A stretch of 64,000 nt of DNA from Streptomyces sp. NBC_01314 (GTDB taxonomy: Bacteria > Actinomycetota > Actinomycetes > Streptomycetales > Streptomycetaceae). The stretch is from positions 1 through 64,000 of the forward strand of contig NZ_CP108394.1 of assembly GCF_041435215.1 (NCBI RefSeq). Direction: 5' to 3'. The notes below the pieces were generated by a model that did not search any database, was not told where the DNA came from, and was given only the letters and a program-made list of their open reading frames with translations. A program made the position numbers and the translations under genes. Position 1 is the first letter of the stretch. Every line of letters begins with the position of its first letter. Positions 16,627-25,084 of the stretch are shown in pieces.

Positions 16627-18048
16627 CTATACATCGTCAAAGCTGGGCTGACTCCATGGCTGGTCGGGAGGCGGGCCTTGGGCGCCGAGGAGCTGCGTGA
16701 TCTTCTCCGCTTCGTCGCTCGAGAGATCGGAGAGCAGGCGCGTCGTTGTGCCGAGGAGGGCATCCAGCGACACCTGGGTACGTGCGCCGCGGGCGCTGGC
16801 GATTCCGGTGCCGAATAGGCACTGGAGAGTCTCGCCGGAGGGGATGCGGGCATCGGCTTCGATGACTCCCTCGGCCTGTCCCAGTGCGTCGCTGATGCCG
16901 TCGAGTTGGGCGTCGTGGGAGATGTCGTCGCCGGGGCCGCCGTATCCGACGTGGCGGTCCGTGACGACCATGCGAAGAGAGGTCAACGGGATGCTGAAGC
17001 GGTCTGCCCTGTTCCTCACCTCGTCGAGGCGGGGCAGGTCGTGCTCCTGCCCGGGCGGGAGCTGGCGCCGGGACTGGGCAACGAGCACATGGAAACGCGG
17101 GGTCTGCAGGATCAGCTGGCCGGCCTTCACCGCCCAGCGCCACGGGCTGATGTCCGCGTCTGCCGCGCCGGGCACGATCATGCAGACACGGCTGGTCCAG
17201 AGCTGGATCGCCTCACGCATCAGGTGCTGAAGGTTGCCGGTGCCGGCGGCCGGGGTGCGCAGCAGGATAGGGAGACTGATCATGCGGACGACCCGGTTCC
17301 AGAACGCGGCGTCGGTGATGTCCTCGGATTCCAGCAGGTACATCAGGGCCGTCTCGTCGAGATGGCCGACGCCTCGCTGCGGCGCGGGGAAGCTGGCGAG
17401 CGTGGATCCGCCGCCCTGCCAGAGCGCAGCGAGGAAGGCTGACATCCGGTCGGCGACGTCGGTGGTCATCCGCGCGGTGAGAGCGTCGACGGCGTCGCGG
17501 GTGGGAACGCGTTCTCCCGCACGGGCGGCCTCAGCTCCCTGAACGACCGTGTCCAGGAACTCCTCGGTCGCCGCTTTGTCGAGGGTGCCGCGGCCGCCTT
17601 CAAGAACGGAGCGGGACACGAGACGGGGAATACCGGGAGAGTCGTCGGCCGGCTGGAGTGCGCCGAGCGCGGAAGCGTCGAGGAGCAGCGCGGTGCTGCT
17701 GCCGGGCAGCGGGGGAAGATCTCCCTGCTGCCGTGCGGTGGGCAGTTGACCGAGAGCCAGAAGCACCGGCCGGTCCGCACGGGGAAGGCGCTGCAGGTCG
17801 TCCTCCAGTTCGCGCTGGTCGGATGTGGTGCGCAGGTAGATGAACCGGCGCGGTGTGCGGGGTCTGCCGGGCCATTCGAGGACCATGTCGGGGACATGGG
17901 TGTGGTTGAAGAACTCGGTCTTGGTGACGGTGGCGCCGGGGTCCATGCGGCGCAGGTGCCGGGCGACGATGTCTTTGAGCCGGGTGAACATCATCCGGTC
18001 GTCGGGCTCGTCCATGGCCTGGGAGATCGACTGTTCGACGATGTTCAC
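16627..18048 (-). CDS. Uncharacterised 473-residue protein, partner of the PD-(D/E)XK-like gene
   Basis: Function not recognised. The protein is soluble and mixed, without Walker motifs, signal peptide or membrane segments. Recognisable stretches include MMFTRLKDIVARHLRRMDPGA near the start and SPWRWAVKAGQLILQTPRFHVLVAQ in the middle. The GTG at 18048 overlaps the stop codon of the upstream gene (GTGA), so the two are translationally coupled and probably work together. An adjacent GTG at 18051 is equally possible. The position, beside a transposon-end array and a Tn7-like operon and next to a nuclease-like gene, suggests a two-gene defence module carried as cargo. That is inference only. Confidence 0.7.
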   Translation of the reverse strand: MNIVEQSISQAMDEPDDRMMFTRLKDIVARHLRRMDPGATVTKTEFFNHTHVPDMVLEWPGRPRTPRRFIYLRTTSDQRELEDDLQRLPRADRPVLLALGQLPTARQQGDLPPLPGSSTALLLDASALGALQPADDSPGIPRLVSRSVLEGGRGTLDKAATEEFLDTVVQGAEAARAGERVPTRDAVDALTARMTTDVADRMSAFLAALWQGGGSTLASFPAPQRGVGHLDETALMYLLESEDITDAAFWNRVVRMISLPILLRTPAAGTGNLQHLMREAIQLWTSRVCMIVPGAADADISPWRWAVKAGQLILQTPRFHVLVAQSRRQLPPGQEHDLPRLDEVRNRADRFSIPLTSLRMVVTDRHVGYGGPGDDISHDAQLDGISDALGQAEGVIEADARIPSGETLQCLFGTGIASARGARTQVSLDALLGTTTRLLSDLSSDEAEKITQLLGAQGPPPDQPWSQPSFDDV

Positions 18049-18653
18049 CACGAGCCCTCTCTGCGGGTGAGTTCGGCGGCGACGATGGCTGCCCAGTCCT
18101 TGAGCGGCAGGAGAGTTTCCTGCTTGTCCGAGAGCACGATCAGCCACAGGCGTGCTGCGACCGACTGGGCGAGGTCAACGTCCAGGAGTTTTCGGGCTTC
18201 CTCGGGGTCGCTGGTGCCGAAAACGCGACTGCTGTGCTGAAGGACCGCGGTCTCCACCTGGCCGGGTGAGTTGAGGGTGGACCAGGAGTTCGCGCGGAAG
18301 GGGGCCCAGGTGATCCACATGAAGTGGTCGCTGAGGTGGTGCTGGGCCTGGGCAGCCACGTAGCACTTGGCGAGGAACTCGTCGAACTGGGTTCCCTGGT
18401 CGCTGGGTTGCGCGTAGTTCTTGACCTCCGCGCAGAACATGTCGTTCTGGTAGGGGTCACCGCGCATGGCGCCCCCCAGATCGAAGGAGAACGTCCGGCC
18501 TCCGTACGGCCAGGACAGAGTCAGCCGGCGACCGCAGGACTCCGAGTCCGTGTTCGCGTACGCGCCGAAGATGCGCATCGTGCCCTCGAGCCACTGCTTG
18601 GCTCTGCGGGCCCCCGAGAAGCCCTTCACCTGAGCATCTTCGCCAACCACCAC
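18045..18653 (-). CDS. PD-(D/E)XK nuclease-like protein
   Basis: A 202-residue protein. Residues 54-80 read TFSFDLGG...DMFCAEVKNYA, giving an acidic residue (D58) and an E76-x-K78 pair followed by N-Y. This is the arrangement of the restriction-endonuclease fold, where the acidic residue and ExK bind the metal. A helix (FDEFLAKCYVAAQAQHHL) follows. No closer family is recognised. It is the first gene of a coupled pair with 16627-18048. A DNA-cutting role is inferred. Confidence 0.65.
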   Translation of the reverse strand: MVVGEDAQVKGFSGARRAKQWLEGTMRIFGAYANTDSESCGRRLTLSWPYGGRTFSFDLGGAMRGDPYQNDMFCAEVKNYAQPSDQGTQFDEFLAKCYVAAQAQHHLSDHFMWITWAPFRANSWSTLNSPGQVETAVLQHSSRVFGTSDPEEARKLLDVDLAQSVAARLWLIVLSDKQETLLPLKDWAAIVAAELTRREGSW

Positions 18654-18841
18654 AGGCGTAGCTTAGTGCGATCGGATCATCACGATGCGCTCGAACGGGC
18701 CAATCCCCCGCCCCACCGACACCTGCCGGCTCCAGGAAAGGGACACCCGCGGCCTGGGGAAGCAAGCAGACAACGGGCCCAGGACCGGCCGGCTCCTGCG
18801 AAAACGCCCGCCCGGGTCGGCGAACACGAGACCGTGGTGGA

Positions 18842-20248
18842 GTGACCCAACATCCCGGCCTCCTGCGGACAGCTCCCCTGCAGGGGGAGACGACCTCGTC
18901 GCTGATCTGCCGCATCGCAGGCCGCTACGGGATGGAAGCGAAGGTGTTGCGGTCGTGCTGGCAGTGGCGCAACTATCCGCCGGGGCAAGATGGCGGGGGT
19001 GCGCGGGCCGACGCCGAGGTGCTGCTGAACGCGCCCGGACGGCAGCTCCTGGCAGGCCTGTGCGGCGTCGGAGAAGACGTGCTGGCGCGGGCGTTGCCGT
19101 CCTGGGGACAGGAGGACGGCAAGCTGTCGGCCGGAAAGGACGGGGTGCCGGCGGCGGCGTGGCGGACCGGGGGTGCGGTCGCCGGGCCGGTGGCGTTCGG
19201 CTGCCGCCTGTGCGCGGCCCGGCGCACGGGGACGGCCGTGCGGGTGGTGCGGTACGCGCCTCGCTGGGAGCGGGTGTGTGTCCGGCACAGGCGGTGGCTC
19301 CTGGACGCGGACGCCGACCAGCCTCTTGAGTATCTGGACGTGCGAGGTGTGCCGGAGGTGGCCGCGGCGCAGCGGCGGTGGACGGGTGTGGCGCGGCGGG
19401 CGGCACGGGCCGGAGTCGAGCCGGCGAGGGTGTTCGCTCTGGCTTATGCGGTGGTGGCCCGGTGGTGGGAGCAGGCTCTGCACTGGGAGCGCGAAGTCAT
19501 CTGGCCGCGGCGGCTGCACCAGGTCGCGGGCGGCAACGCCGGGACAGAGCTGGAGCGGTGGCGGATCGTGGGACGGGACGCGGCCGTCTTCCCCGAGGTG
19601 GTGGCCGTCGCCGACGCGCTGCTGGACCCGGCCATGGCCGAGCTGGCGTGGACCGACAGCGGGGCCGGGCAGCCGCGGCCGCTGCCCGCCGACGGGGCGT
19701 TCTGCCACCGGCTGGGCGAGCGGGTCGGGCGGGGGTGGCTGGGGCCGCTGGCTGCCACCGACTACGGCGGCCCGCTGACCTCGTGGATGGGCGCCGTCAT
19801 CCGCATCCGCCGCGGCGCGGGGGGCCCGCCCGGCTACGGCAACGATCCGTGGTGGCTGCGGCAGGAGCACTCGCCCGCCACCATGGCCGGACAGTTGCGC
19901 GTCCTGTCGAAGGAACGCAGCGCGCCCGGTTCAGGCACCACGTGGCGCTCTACGGTGCCGGCCGAGCAGCGGGCGCTGATCACCAGCCTGGTCAACGACG
20001 CAGAAGAGCAGCTGACCCAGCTGCGCGGCGCCCAGTACGGCAAGACCGCCGACGCCGCGCAGCAGTTGCTGGGCAACCTCGGCCATGCCGCCACGCTGAT
20101 CGAGCAGGCCGTACAGGAGACGGCAGCAGCAGCCCTCGCGGCCGGGATGGCACTGGATGATCTGGCGCGCTGGGCCCGCCTACCGGCCGATGTCCTGGCC
20201 GAGGCACTCCCGGCCCACCGCAAACGGGGGGCCGGGAAGGAACGGTGA
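18842..20248 (+). CDS. tniQ: TniQ-family target-selection protein
   Basis: A 468-residue TniQ-type protein, first gene of a Tn7-like operon. It starts LLRTAPLQGETTSSLICRIAGRYGM, closely like the N-terminus of the fusion at 8386-11595. It has the zinc motif CRLC (near 121) and CVRH (near 144). TniQ proteins choose the insertion target and recruit the TnsC ATPase. This one lacks the repeats of the longer paralogue and ends in a helical tail. The GTG start follows GGTGGA. A 126-bp gap separates it from the TnsA-like gene. Confidence 0.82.
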   Translation: MTQHPGLLRTAPLQGETTSSLICRIAGRYGMEAKVLRSCWQWRNYPPGQDGGGARADAEVLLNAPGRQLLAGLCGVGEDVLARALPSWGQEDGKLSAGKDGVPAAAWRTGGAVAGPVAFGCRLCAARRTGTAVRVVRYAPRWERVCVRHRRWLLDADADQPLEYLDVRGVPEVAAAQRRWTGVARRAARAGVEPARVFALAYAVVARWWEQALHWEREVIWPRRLHQVAGGNAGTELERWRIVGRDAAVFPEVVAVADALLDPAMAELAWTDSGAGQPRPLPADGAFCHRLGERVGRGWLGPLAATDYGGPLTSWMGAVIRIRRGAGGPPGYGNDPWWLRQEHSPATMAGQLRVLSKERSAPGSGTTWRSTVPAEQRALITSLVNDAEEQLTQLRGAQYGKTADAAQQLLGNLGHAATLIEQAVQETAAAALAAGMALDDLARWARLPADVLAEALPAHRKRGAGKER

Positions 20249-20287
20249 GCAAGCGCCAGGAGACGAGGCGTGTACGGACCGTCATCC

Positions 20288-20312
20288 GCAGGGCAATACC
20301 TCATCGCCCTGC
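20288..20312 (+). other. Hairpin between tniQ and tnsA
   Basis: An inverted repeat GCAGGGC/GCCCTGC with an 11-nt loop in the 126-bp gap between the TniQ and TnsA-like genes. It has no T-run, so it is not a typical terminator. It may be an attenuator or mRNA-processing site, or chance. Confidence 0.3.
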
Positions 20313-20374
20313 ACTCGTGATCAAAATCCGTGAAGCCGCCCGCCGCACAGGCAGGACGGGCTTGACTGGGGCGC

Positions 20375-21199
20375 GTGGGCAGCAAGGACGCAGCGGCCGC
20401 ATCGGGCGGCCGCTCACAGCACATGCAGACGGATACCGGATCCGAGTGGGAGGCAGTCTTCGTCGACCCCCTCGGGCAGGTGGTCCAGCAACGGTGGGCC
20501 GACGCGGTTCTCGCGGTGGCCTTCGAGGAGCTGGAGCCGGTGTCGGCGTTCCCGGTGGTGCCGGGGCGGCGGTGGGGGCCCGGTCAGTGGTGGTCGGCCT
20601 CGACCGGCCGGCATGTGGCGTGCGGGTCGGCCGCGATGCGGGCGCAGTTGATGGTGCTGGACCGCGATCCCGAGGTGGTCGGTCTGGCCGGGCGGCCGGT
20701 CCGTCTGCTGTGGCGGGACGCGCGGGGCCAGGTCCGTTCGTGGGTGCCGCAGCTCTTCGCCCGTCACCGCGACGGCACGGCCCTGCTGGCCGACTGCCCC
20801 AGCCACCCGGAGGCCGGCGGCGAGCGGGCGCAGCGGGCTGCGACGGTCCTTGAGGCGGCGTGCGCGCAGGCCAGCTGGAGCTACCGGCGCCTTGAGCCGC
20901 TGGAGAAGACGCTTTCGGCGAATCTGAAATGGCTGGCCGGCTACCGCCATCCCCGCAACGCCGGCCGTCCCCGTCTCGCGGCCGCCGTACGTGAGGTGTT
21001 CGCACAGCCGCGGCCGCTGATCGAGGGCGCCGAAGCGGTGGGCGACCCGATCGAAGTCCTGCCCGCCGTCTTCCACGCCCTGTGGCACGGACACCTCAGC
21101 ACGCCCCTGGACGTACCGCTGAACGAGCGGGTCCTCGTCAGCACCGGCGCCGACAGTGCGAACGGCCGCGGTGGGCCGGGCAGCGGGGATGAACGGTGA
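20375..21199 (+). CDS. tnsA: TnsA-like endonuclease subunit, active site apparently degenerate
   Basis: TnsA cuts the 5' ends of Tn7-like elements to allow cut-and-paste transposition. The 274-residue protein has the family arrangement: WEAVFVDPLGQVVQQRW, then ARHRDGTALLADCPSHP, then SYRRLEPLEKTLSANLKWLAGYR. The metal-binding segment is unusual. Where related proteins have PD(F/L) there is PQLF, and where they have an acidic residue followed by V-K or V-R there is ADCPS, without a basic residue. The nuclease is therefore likely weak or dead. The start is uncertain between GTG 20375 and ATG 20423. Its stop overlaps the tnsB GTG. Confidence 0.75.
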   Translation: MGSKDAAAASGGRSQHMQTDTGSEWEAVFVDPLGQVVQQRWADAVLAVAFEELEPVSAFPVVPGRRWGPGQWWSASTGRHVACGSAAMRAQLMVLDRDPEVVGLAGRPVRLLWRDARGQVRSWVPQLFARHRDGTALLADCPSHPEAGGERAQRAATVLEAACAQASWSYRRLEPLEKTLSANLKWLAGYRHPRNAGRPRLAAAVREVFAQPRPLIEGAEAVGDPIEVLPAVFHALWHGHLSTPLDVPLNERVLVSTGADSANGRGGPGSGDER

Positions 21200-23313
21200 G
21201 CGTGCAACGTGGCGGCCGGCCGGTGCTGCAGGTCGGAGCGCACATCCGCTTCCGTGACCGCACCTGGCAGGTCATCGCTGTGGCGGGGCAGCAGGTCCAC
21301 CTCGCCAGTGAGACAGGCAAAGACGAGACGGTCGTGGCCGGGCATCTGTTCGCCGACCCGTCCTTCGCCATCGTGGGCGCCGAGATGCCCCAGGCCGTGA
21401 CGCAGTGGGGTCTGTTCGAAACCGCGCCCGAGGACGCGCGGCGCAAGGCGCTGGCCTGGCAGCGGCACATCCGCGAGGTGGAGTCCGGCCTGCCCGGCGG
21501 GACGGACAGCGACGGGGTGCCCCGGGCCGAGTACGACCCCGACCGGCTCACGCTCGCGCAGCGCGAGGAGGCCAAGGCGGCGGAGCTGACCGCGATCGGC
21601 TTCGGCCCTGTCTCCCGGACCACGGTGCAGCGCATGCGCCTGGCCTACCGCAAGCAGGGACTGTGGGGGCTGGTCGACCACCGCACCACCCGCCGCCCCA
21701 GCCCGACCGGGCGCACCGACGAACGCGTCATCGCTGCCATCGAGGAAGCGCTGCGCCGCCAGCGCGGCCGTTCCAAGGGCACCGTCAAGGGCCTGATGCC
21801 CCTGGTCACGCAGATCCTTACCGACCGGCACGGCCGCGGCACAGTGCCCGCCCCCTCCCAGGCCACCTTCTACCGGCTCATCCACCAGCTCGCCAATCCC
21901 GCCGAACACCCCCACCGCCCCGCCCGCACTCTCCCCTCCCCCACCGGCGGACGGGCGTTCACCCCGACCGTGGCGCTGCGGCCGGGCGAGCAGGTGCAGG
22001 TCGACACCACCCGGCTGGACGTCCTGGCCGTCTTCGACGACGGCACCACCGGCCGGCCCGAACTCACCATCGCCGTCGACGTCGCCACCCGCGCCATCCT
22101 CGCCGCCGTCCTGCGACCCGCCGGCACCAAGGCCGTCGACGCCGCCCTGCTGCTCGCCGAGATGACCGTCCCCCACCCGGCCCGCCCCTCCTGGCCCGAC
22201 GCCCTGCGCCTCGCCCACACCCAACTCCCCCAGCTACAGCGGCTGATGGGTCTGGACGAACGCCTTCAGGGCGCAGCCGCCCGGCCGGTCGTGGTGCCCG
22301 AGACGATCGTCGTGGACCGGGGCAAGGTCTACCTGTCAACGGCGTTCAGCGCCGCCTGCGAGACCCTCGGCATCAGCGTCCAGCCCACCCCGCCCCACGC
22401 CCCCGCCGCCAAAGGCATCGTCGAGCGCACCTTCGGCACCATCAACGCCCTGCTGTGCCAGCACCTGCCCGGCTACACCGGCTCCAACGTCACCCGCCGC
22501 GGACCGGACGCCGAAACCGAGGCCTGCTTCAGCGTCGCCCAGCTCCAGGACCTGCTGGACGAATGGCTGATCCACTACCACCACCGCCCCCACGAAGGCC
22601 TGCGCCACCCCACCCTGCCGAAGAAGGCGCTGACACCGAACCAGATGTGGGCCGCGCTCATCGCCGTGGCCGGCTATGTGCCCCTCCCCCTGAGCGGCAA
22701 CGACTACCTCGAACTGCTGCCGGTGCGCTGGCAGGCCATCACCGAACGCGGCATCCGTATCGACCACCGCACCTACGACCACGATGTCCTCGCCCCCTAC
22801 CGCGGCCAGCCCTCCCCCGTCACAGCGCGCGGCGGCAAATGGGAGATCCACACCAACCCCCACGACGCCCGCCAGGTATGGATCCGCCTGCCCGACGGAC
22901 ACCTGACAGAGATCCCGTGGATCCACCGCGACCACATCCACCAGCCGTTCAACAGCGCCACCTGGCAACACATCAAAACCATCACCGCACGCCACAGCGA
23001 CCGCGACACCCACGAAGCCGACCTCGCCGACGCCCTCGACCAGCTCATGCGCCGCGCCCACACCCGCACCGCCACCCCCGCCGAGCAACGCCTCCTCACC
23101 CGCACCGCACCGCTGAAAACACCCCCGCCCACGGCCGGCACCCTCCCTCCCCACACCCCGGACCCGCAGGCCGACGGCTCGGACGACGACAGCCTCGACG
23201 ACCTCGACGACCTGCCCGACGACGCAGAGCAGACCGACGGCGACAACAACCCCGCCGTCCCGTACACCGGACTCGGCCTCTACGACCCCGCCCAGGAAGC
23301 CCTCAACTGGTGA
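21196..23313 (+). CDS. tnsB: TnsB-like DDE transposase
   Basis: The 705-residue transposase of a Tn7-like element, of the Mu/TniA/TnsB type, which cuts and joins the 3' transposon ends. DDE residues are visible in EQVQVDTTRLDV, ETIVVDRGKVYL and AAKGIVERTFGTIN. N-terminal helix-turn-helix segments (EEAKAAELTAIGF, TTVQRMRLAYRKQG) would bind the end repeats. A long proline- and aspartate-rich C-terminal tail (DDDSLDDLDDLPDDAEQ) resembles the tail that contacts TnsC in known systems. GTG 21196 overlaps the tnsA stop (GTGA). Its own stop overlaps the tnsC GTG. Confidence 0.9.
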   Translation: MSVQRGGRPVLQVGAHIRFRDRTWQVIAVAGQQVHLASETGKDETVVAGHLFADPSFAIVGAEMPQAVTQWGLFETAPEDARRKALAWQRHIREVESGLPGGTDSDGVPRAEYDPDRLTLAQREEAKAAELTAIGFGPVSRTTVQRMRLAYRKQGLWGLVDHRTTRRPSPTGRTDERVIAAIEEALRRQRGRSKGTVKGLMPLVTQILTDRHGRGTVPAPSQATFYRLIHQLANPAEHPHRPARTLPSPTGGRAFTPTVALRPGEQVQVDTTRLDVLAVFDDGTTGRPELTIAVDVATRAILAAVLRPAGTKAVDAALLLAEMTVPHPARPSWPDALRLAHTQLPQLQRLMGLDERLQGAAARPVVVPETIVVDRGKVYLSTAFSAACETLGISVQPTPPHAPAAKGIVERTFGTINALLCQHLPGYTGSNVTRRGPDAETEACFSVAQLQDLLDEWLIHYHHRPHEGLRHPTLPKKALTPNQMWAALIAVAGYVPLPLSGNDYLELLPVRWQAITERGIRIDHRTYDHDVLAPYRGQPSPVTARGGKWEIHTNPHDARQVWIRLPDGHLTEIPWIHRDHIHQPFNSATWQHIKTITARHSDRDTHEADLADALDQLMRRAHTRTATPAEQRLLTRTAPLKTPPPTAGTLPPHTPDPQADGSDDDSLDDLDDLPDDAEQTDGDNNPAVPYTGLGLYDPAQEALNW

Positions 23314-24410
23314 CCACCCGCCCACACACCACCACCAGCCACTCCCCCCGCCCGGCAGGCCAGCCTGCCCGCACACGCGCCGACGCCCCGAGGCCGGACG
23401 CCCACGAAGCCGAACCGGAGTGGCCGATCACCACCTGGCAGGGCTGGCAGCACTTCGCCACCACGCCGCCCCCCACCCCGCCCCAGCCCGGCGACGCCCC
23501 TCGCAGCACGGAAGAACGCCTCGCCTACCACTCCGCGTTCGTCACCGTCCGCACCCCCGCCATCGACACCCTCGCCACCCAGGTCCGCACCCTGATGCTG
23601 CTCGGCCGCCACCAGCAGACCACCGCCCGGCCCTCACTGATCGTCACCGGCCCCGCTGCGGCCGGGAAAACGACCGCCCTCCTCGAAGTCGGACGCACCT
23701 GCCACCTCGCGCACACCCGCAAACACCCCGCCCCGCCCGGACGCACCCACCAGCAGATACCGGTCGCGTACCTGCTGGTGCCGCCCGGCGCCACCGCCAA
23801 GACCCTCGCCACCGAATTCGCCCGCTACCTCGGCATCCCCGTCACCACCCGCATGACCCAGACCCAGATCACCGAGGCCGTCTGCCACACCTACACCGCC
23901 GTCGGCATCCGCCTGGTCCTCATCGACGAGATCCACCGCCTCAACCCGCGCACGACCACCGGCGCCGAAGCCGCCGACCTGCTGAAAGACCTCACCGAAC
24001 GCATCAGAGCGACCTTCGTCTACACCGGCATCGATGTCGCCTCGACCCCGCTGTTCGCCGGAGTGCGCGGCGCCCAGCTCGCCGGCCGCGCCAGTCTCAT
24101 CACCTGCGGCCCCCTCCCCGCCCGCCACGGCCAGACCCGTCCCTTCACCGACCTCATCACCGACATGGAGAACGCCCTCGACCTGACCCAGCACACACCC
24201 GGCACACTCCCCCGCCACGCCTCCTACCTCCACCAACGCACCGCCGGCCGCATCGGCAGCCTCGCCCGCCTCATCCGCCAAGCCGCCATCACCGCCATCT
24301 GCGACGGCACCGAACACATCACCAAGAAAGCCCTCGAAGCCATCCAGCTCGACCACCTCGCCGAAGAACACAGACGCCCCCGCACCCGCCGACCAGCGAC
24401 AACGGCATGA
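23310..24410 (+). CDS. tnsC: TnsC/TniB-like AAA+ ATPase
   Basis: A 366-residue AAA+ regulator that links target choice by TniQ to the transposase. Walker A is GPAAAGKTT and Walker B is VLIDEIHRL; a sensor-like FVYTGIDV follows. The start at GTG 23310 overlaps the tnsB stop by 4 bp. It is the third of three tightly coupled genes, so the subunits are made together. The first 70 residues are proline-rich and probably unstructured. Confidence 0.88.
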   Translation: MTTRPHTTTSHSPRPAGQPARTRADAPRPDAHEAEPEWPITTWQGWQHFATTPPPTPPQPGDAPRSTEERLAYHSAFVTVRTPAIDTLATQVRTLMLLGRHQQTTARPSLIVTGPAAAGKTTALLEVGRTCHLAHTRKHPAPPGRTHQQIPVAYLLVPPGATAKTLATEFARYLGIPVTTRMTQTQITEAVCHTYTAVGIRLVLIDEIHRLNPRTTTGAEAADLLKDLTERIRATFVYTGIDVASTPLFAGVRGAQLAGRASLITCGPLPARHGQTRPFTDLITDMENALDLTQHTPGTLPRHASYLHQRTAGRIGSLARLIRQAAITAICDGTEHITKKALEAIQLDHLAEEHRRPRTRRPATTA

Positions 24411-24417
24411 TGCGGAC

Positions 24418-25047
24418 GTGAAGAAGACGAGGGGTACACCGGCCCAGGAGGAGTTCGCTGCTGTCTGCGGCCAGGTATGGGACGTCCTGATCCCCGCCCG
24501 CGCCGGCTACTTGGCCAACGTCTCACCGCACTACGACGAGGTCTTCCACGACGTCGCACAGCGAACCGAGCACACGGGCAGCCTCGGCAAGACGGACATC
24601 GCAGCCCTGGTGGTCTGGAAACGGCTCTCCGCACAGACCCGGTGGGTGACAGAACTGATGTCCCTGCCCGACACCCACGTACGAGCCGTCACCGAGCGGG
24701 CCGTCACCGCCGTCCGCGACACCGCCCTCACCCGCGGCGAGGCCGCCCGCGCAGGGCGCGGCATCATCTGGGAACTGCCCGGCTTCCGCACCGGCGACGC
24801 CCTCGCCTCAGCCATCCTCACCGCAGCAGCACCACAGCGGATGGCCGTCTACGACCGCCGCGTCCAACACGCCCTCGACACCCTCGGCCTCACCCTCACC
24901 CCCACACCGGGACGCTACGGCCGCTACCTCCAACTCCTCGACGACCTCCTCCACCACGGCAAAGCACCCTCCGACGGCTGGACCTCACGCGACATCGACA
25001 CCGCCCTCTACTGGACCGGCAGACCCGCTCCGGTGCCAAGCCGCTGA
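24418..25047 (+). CDS. Uncharacterised protein at the end of the Tn7-like operon
   Basis: A 209-residue protein beginning only 7 bp after the TnsC-like gene, so co-transcribed with it. The family was not identified. The pattern TDIAALVVWKRL, ELPGFRTGDALASAILTAAAPQRMAVYDRRVQHAL faintly resembles the helix-hairpin-helix DNA-glycosylase fold (a PGF segment followed by a D-R helix), but this is a weak resemblance. It could be a transposition accessory factor or cargo. No signal peptide or membrane segment. Confidence 0.65.
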   Translation: MKKTRGTPAQEEFAAVCGQVWDVLIPARAGYLANVSPHYDEVFHDVAQRTEHTGSLGKTDIAALVVWKRLSAQTRWVTELMSLPDTHVRAVTERAVTAVRDTALTRGEAARAGRGIIWELPGFRTGDALASAILTAAAPQRMAVYDRRVQHALDTLGLTLTPTPGRYGRYLQLLDDLLHHGKAPSDGWTSRDIDTALYWTGRPAPVPSR

Positions 25048-25084
25048 CCAGCGCAACTCGCACCGGTCTTTCAGAAGTCGCAAG

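Noticed and set aside
21405..23309. Long extension upstream of the TnsC-like gene in the same frame
   Set aside because: The extension overlaps TnsB out of frame and is arginine/proline-rich. The real start is GTG 23310, overlapping the TnsB stop.
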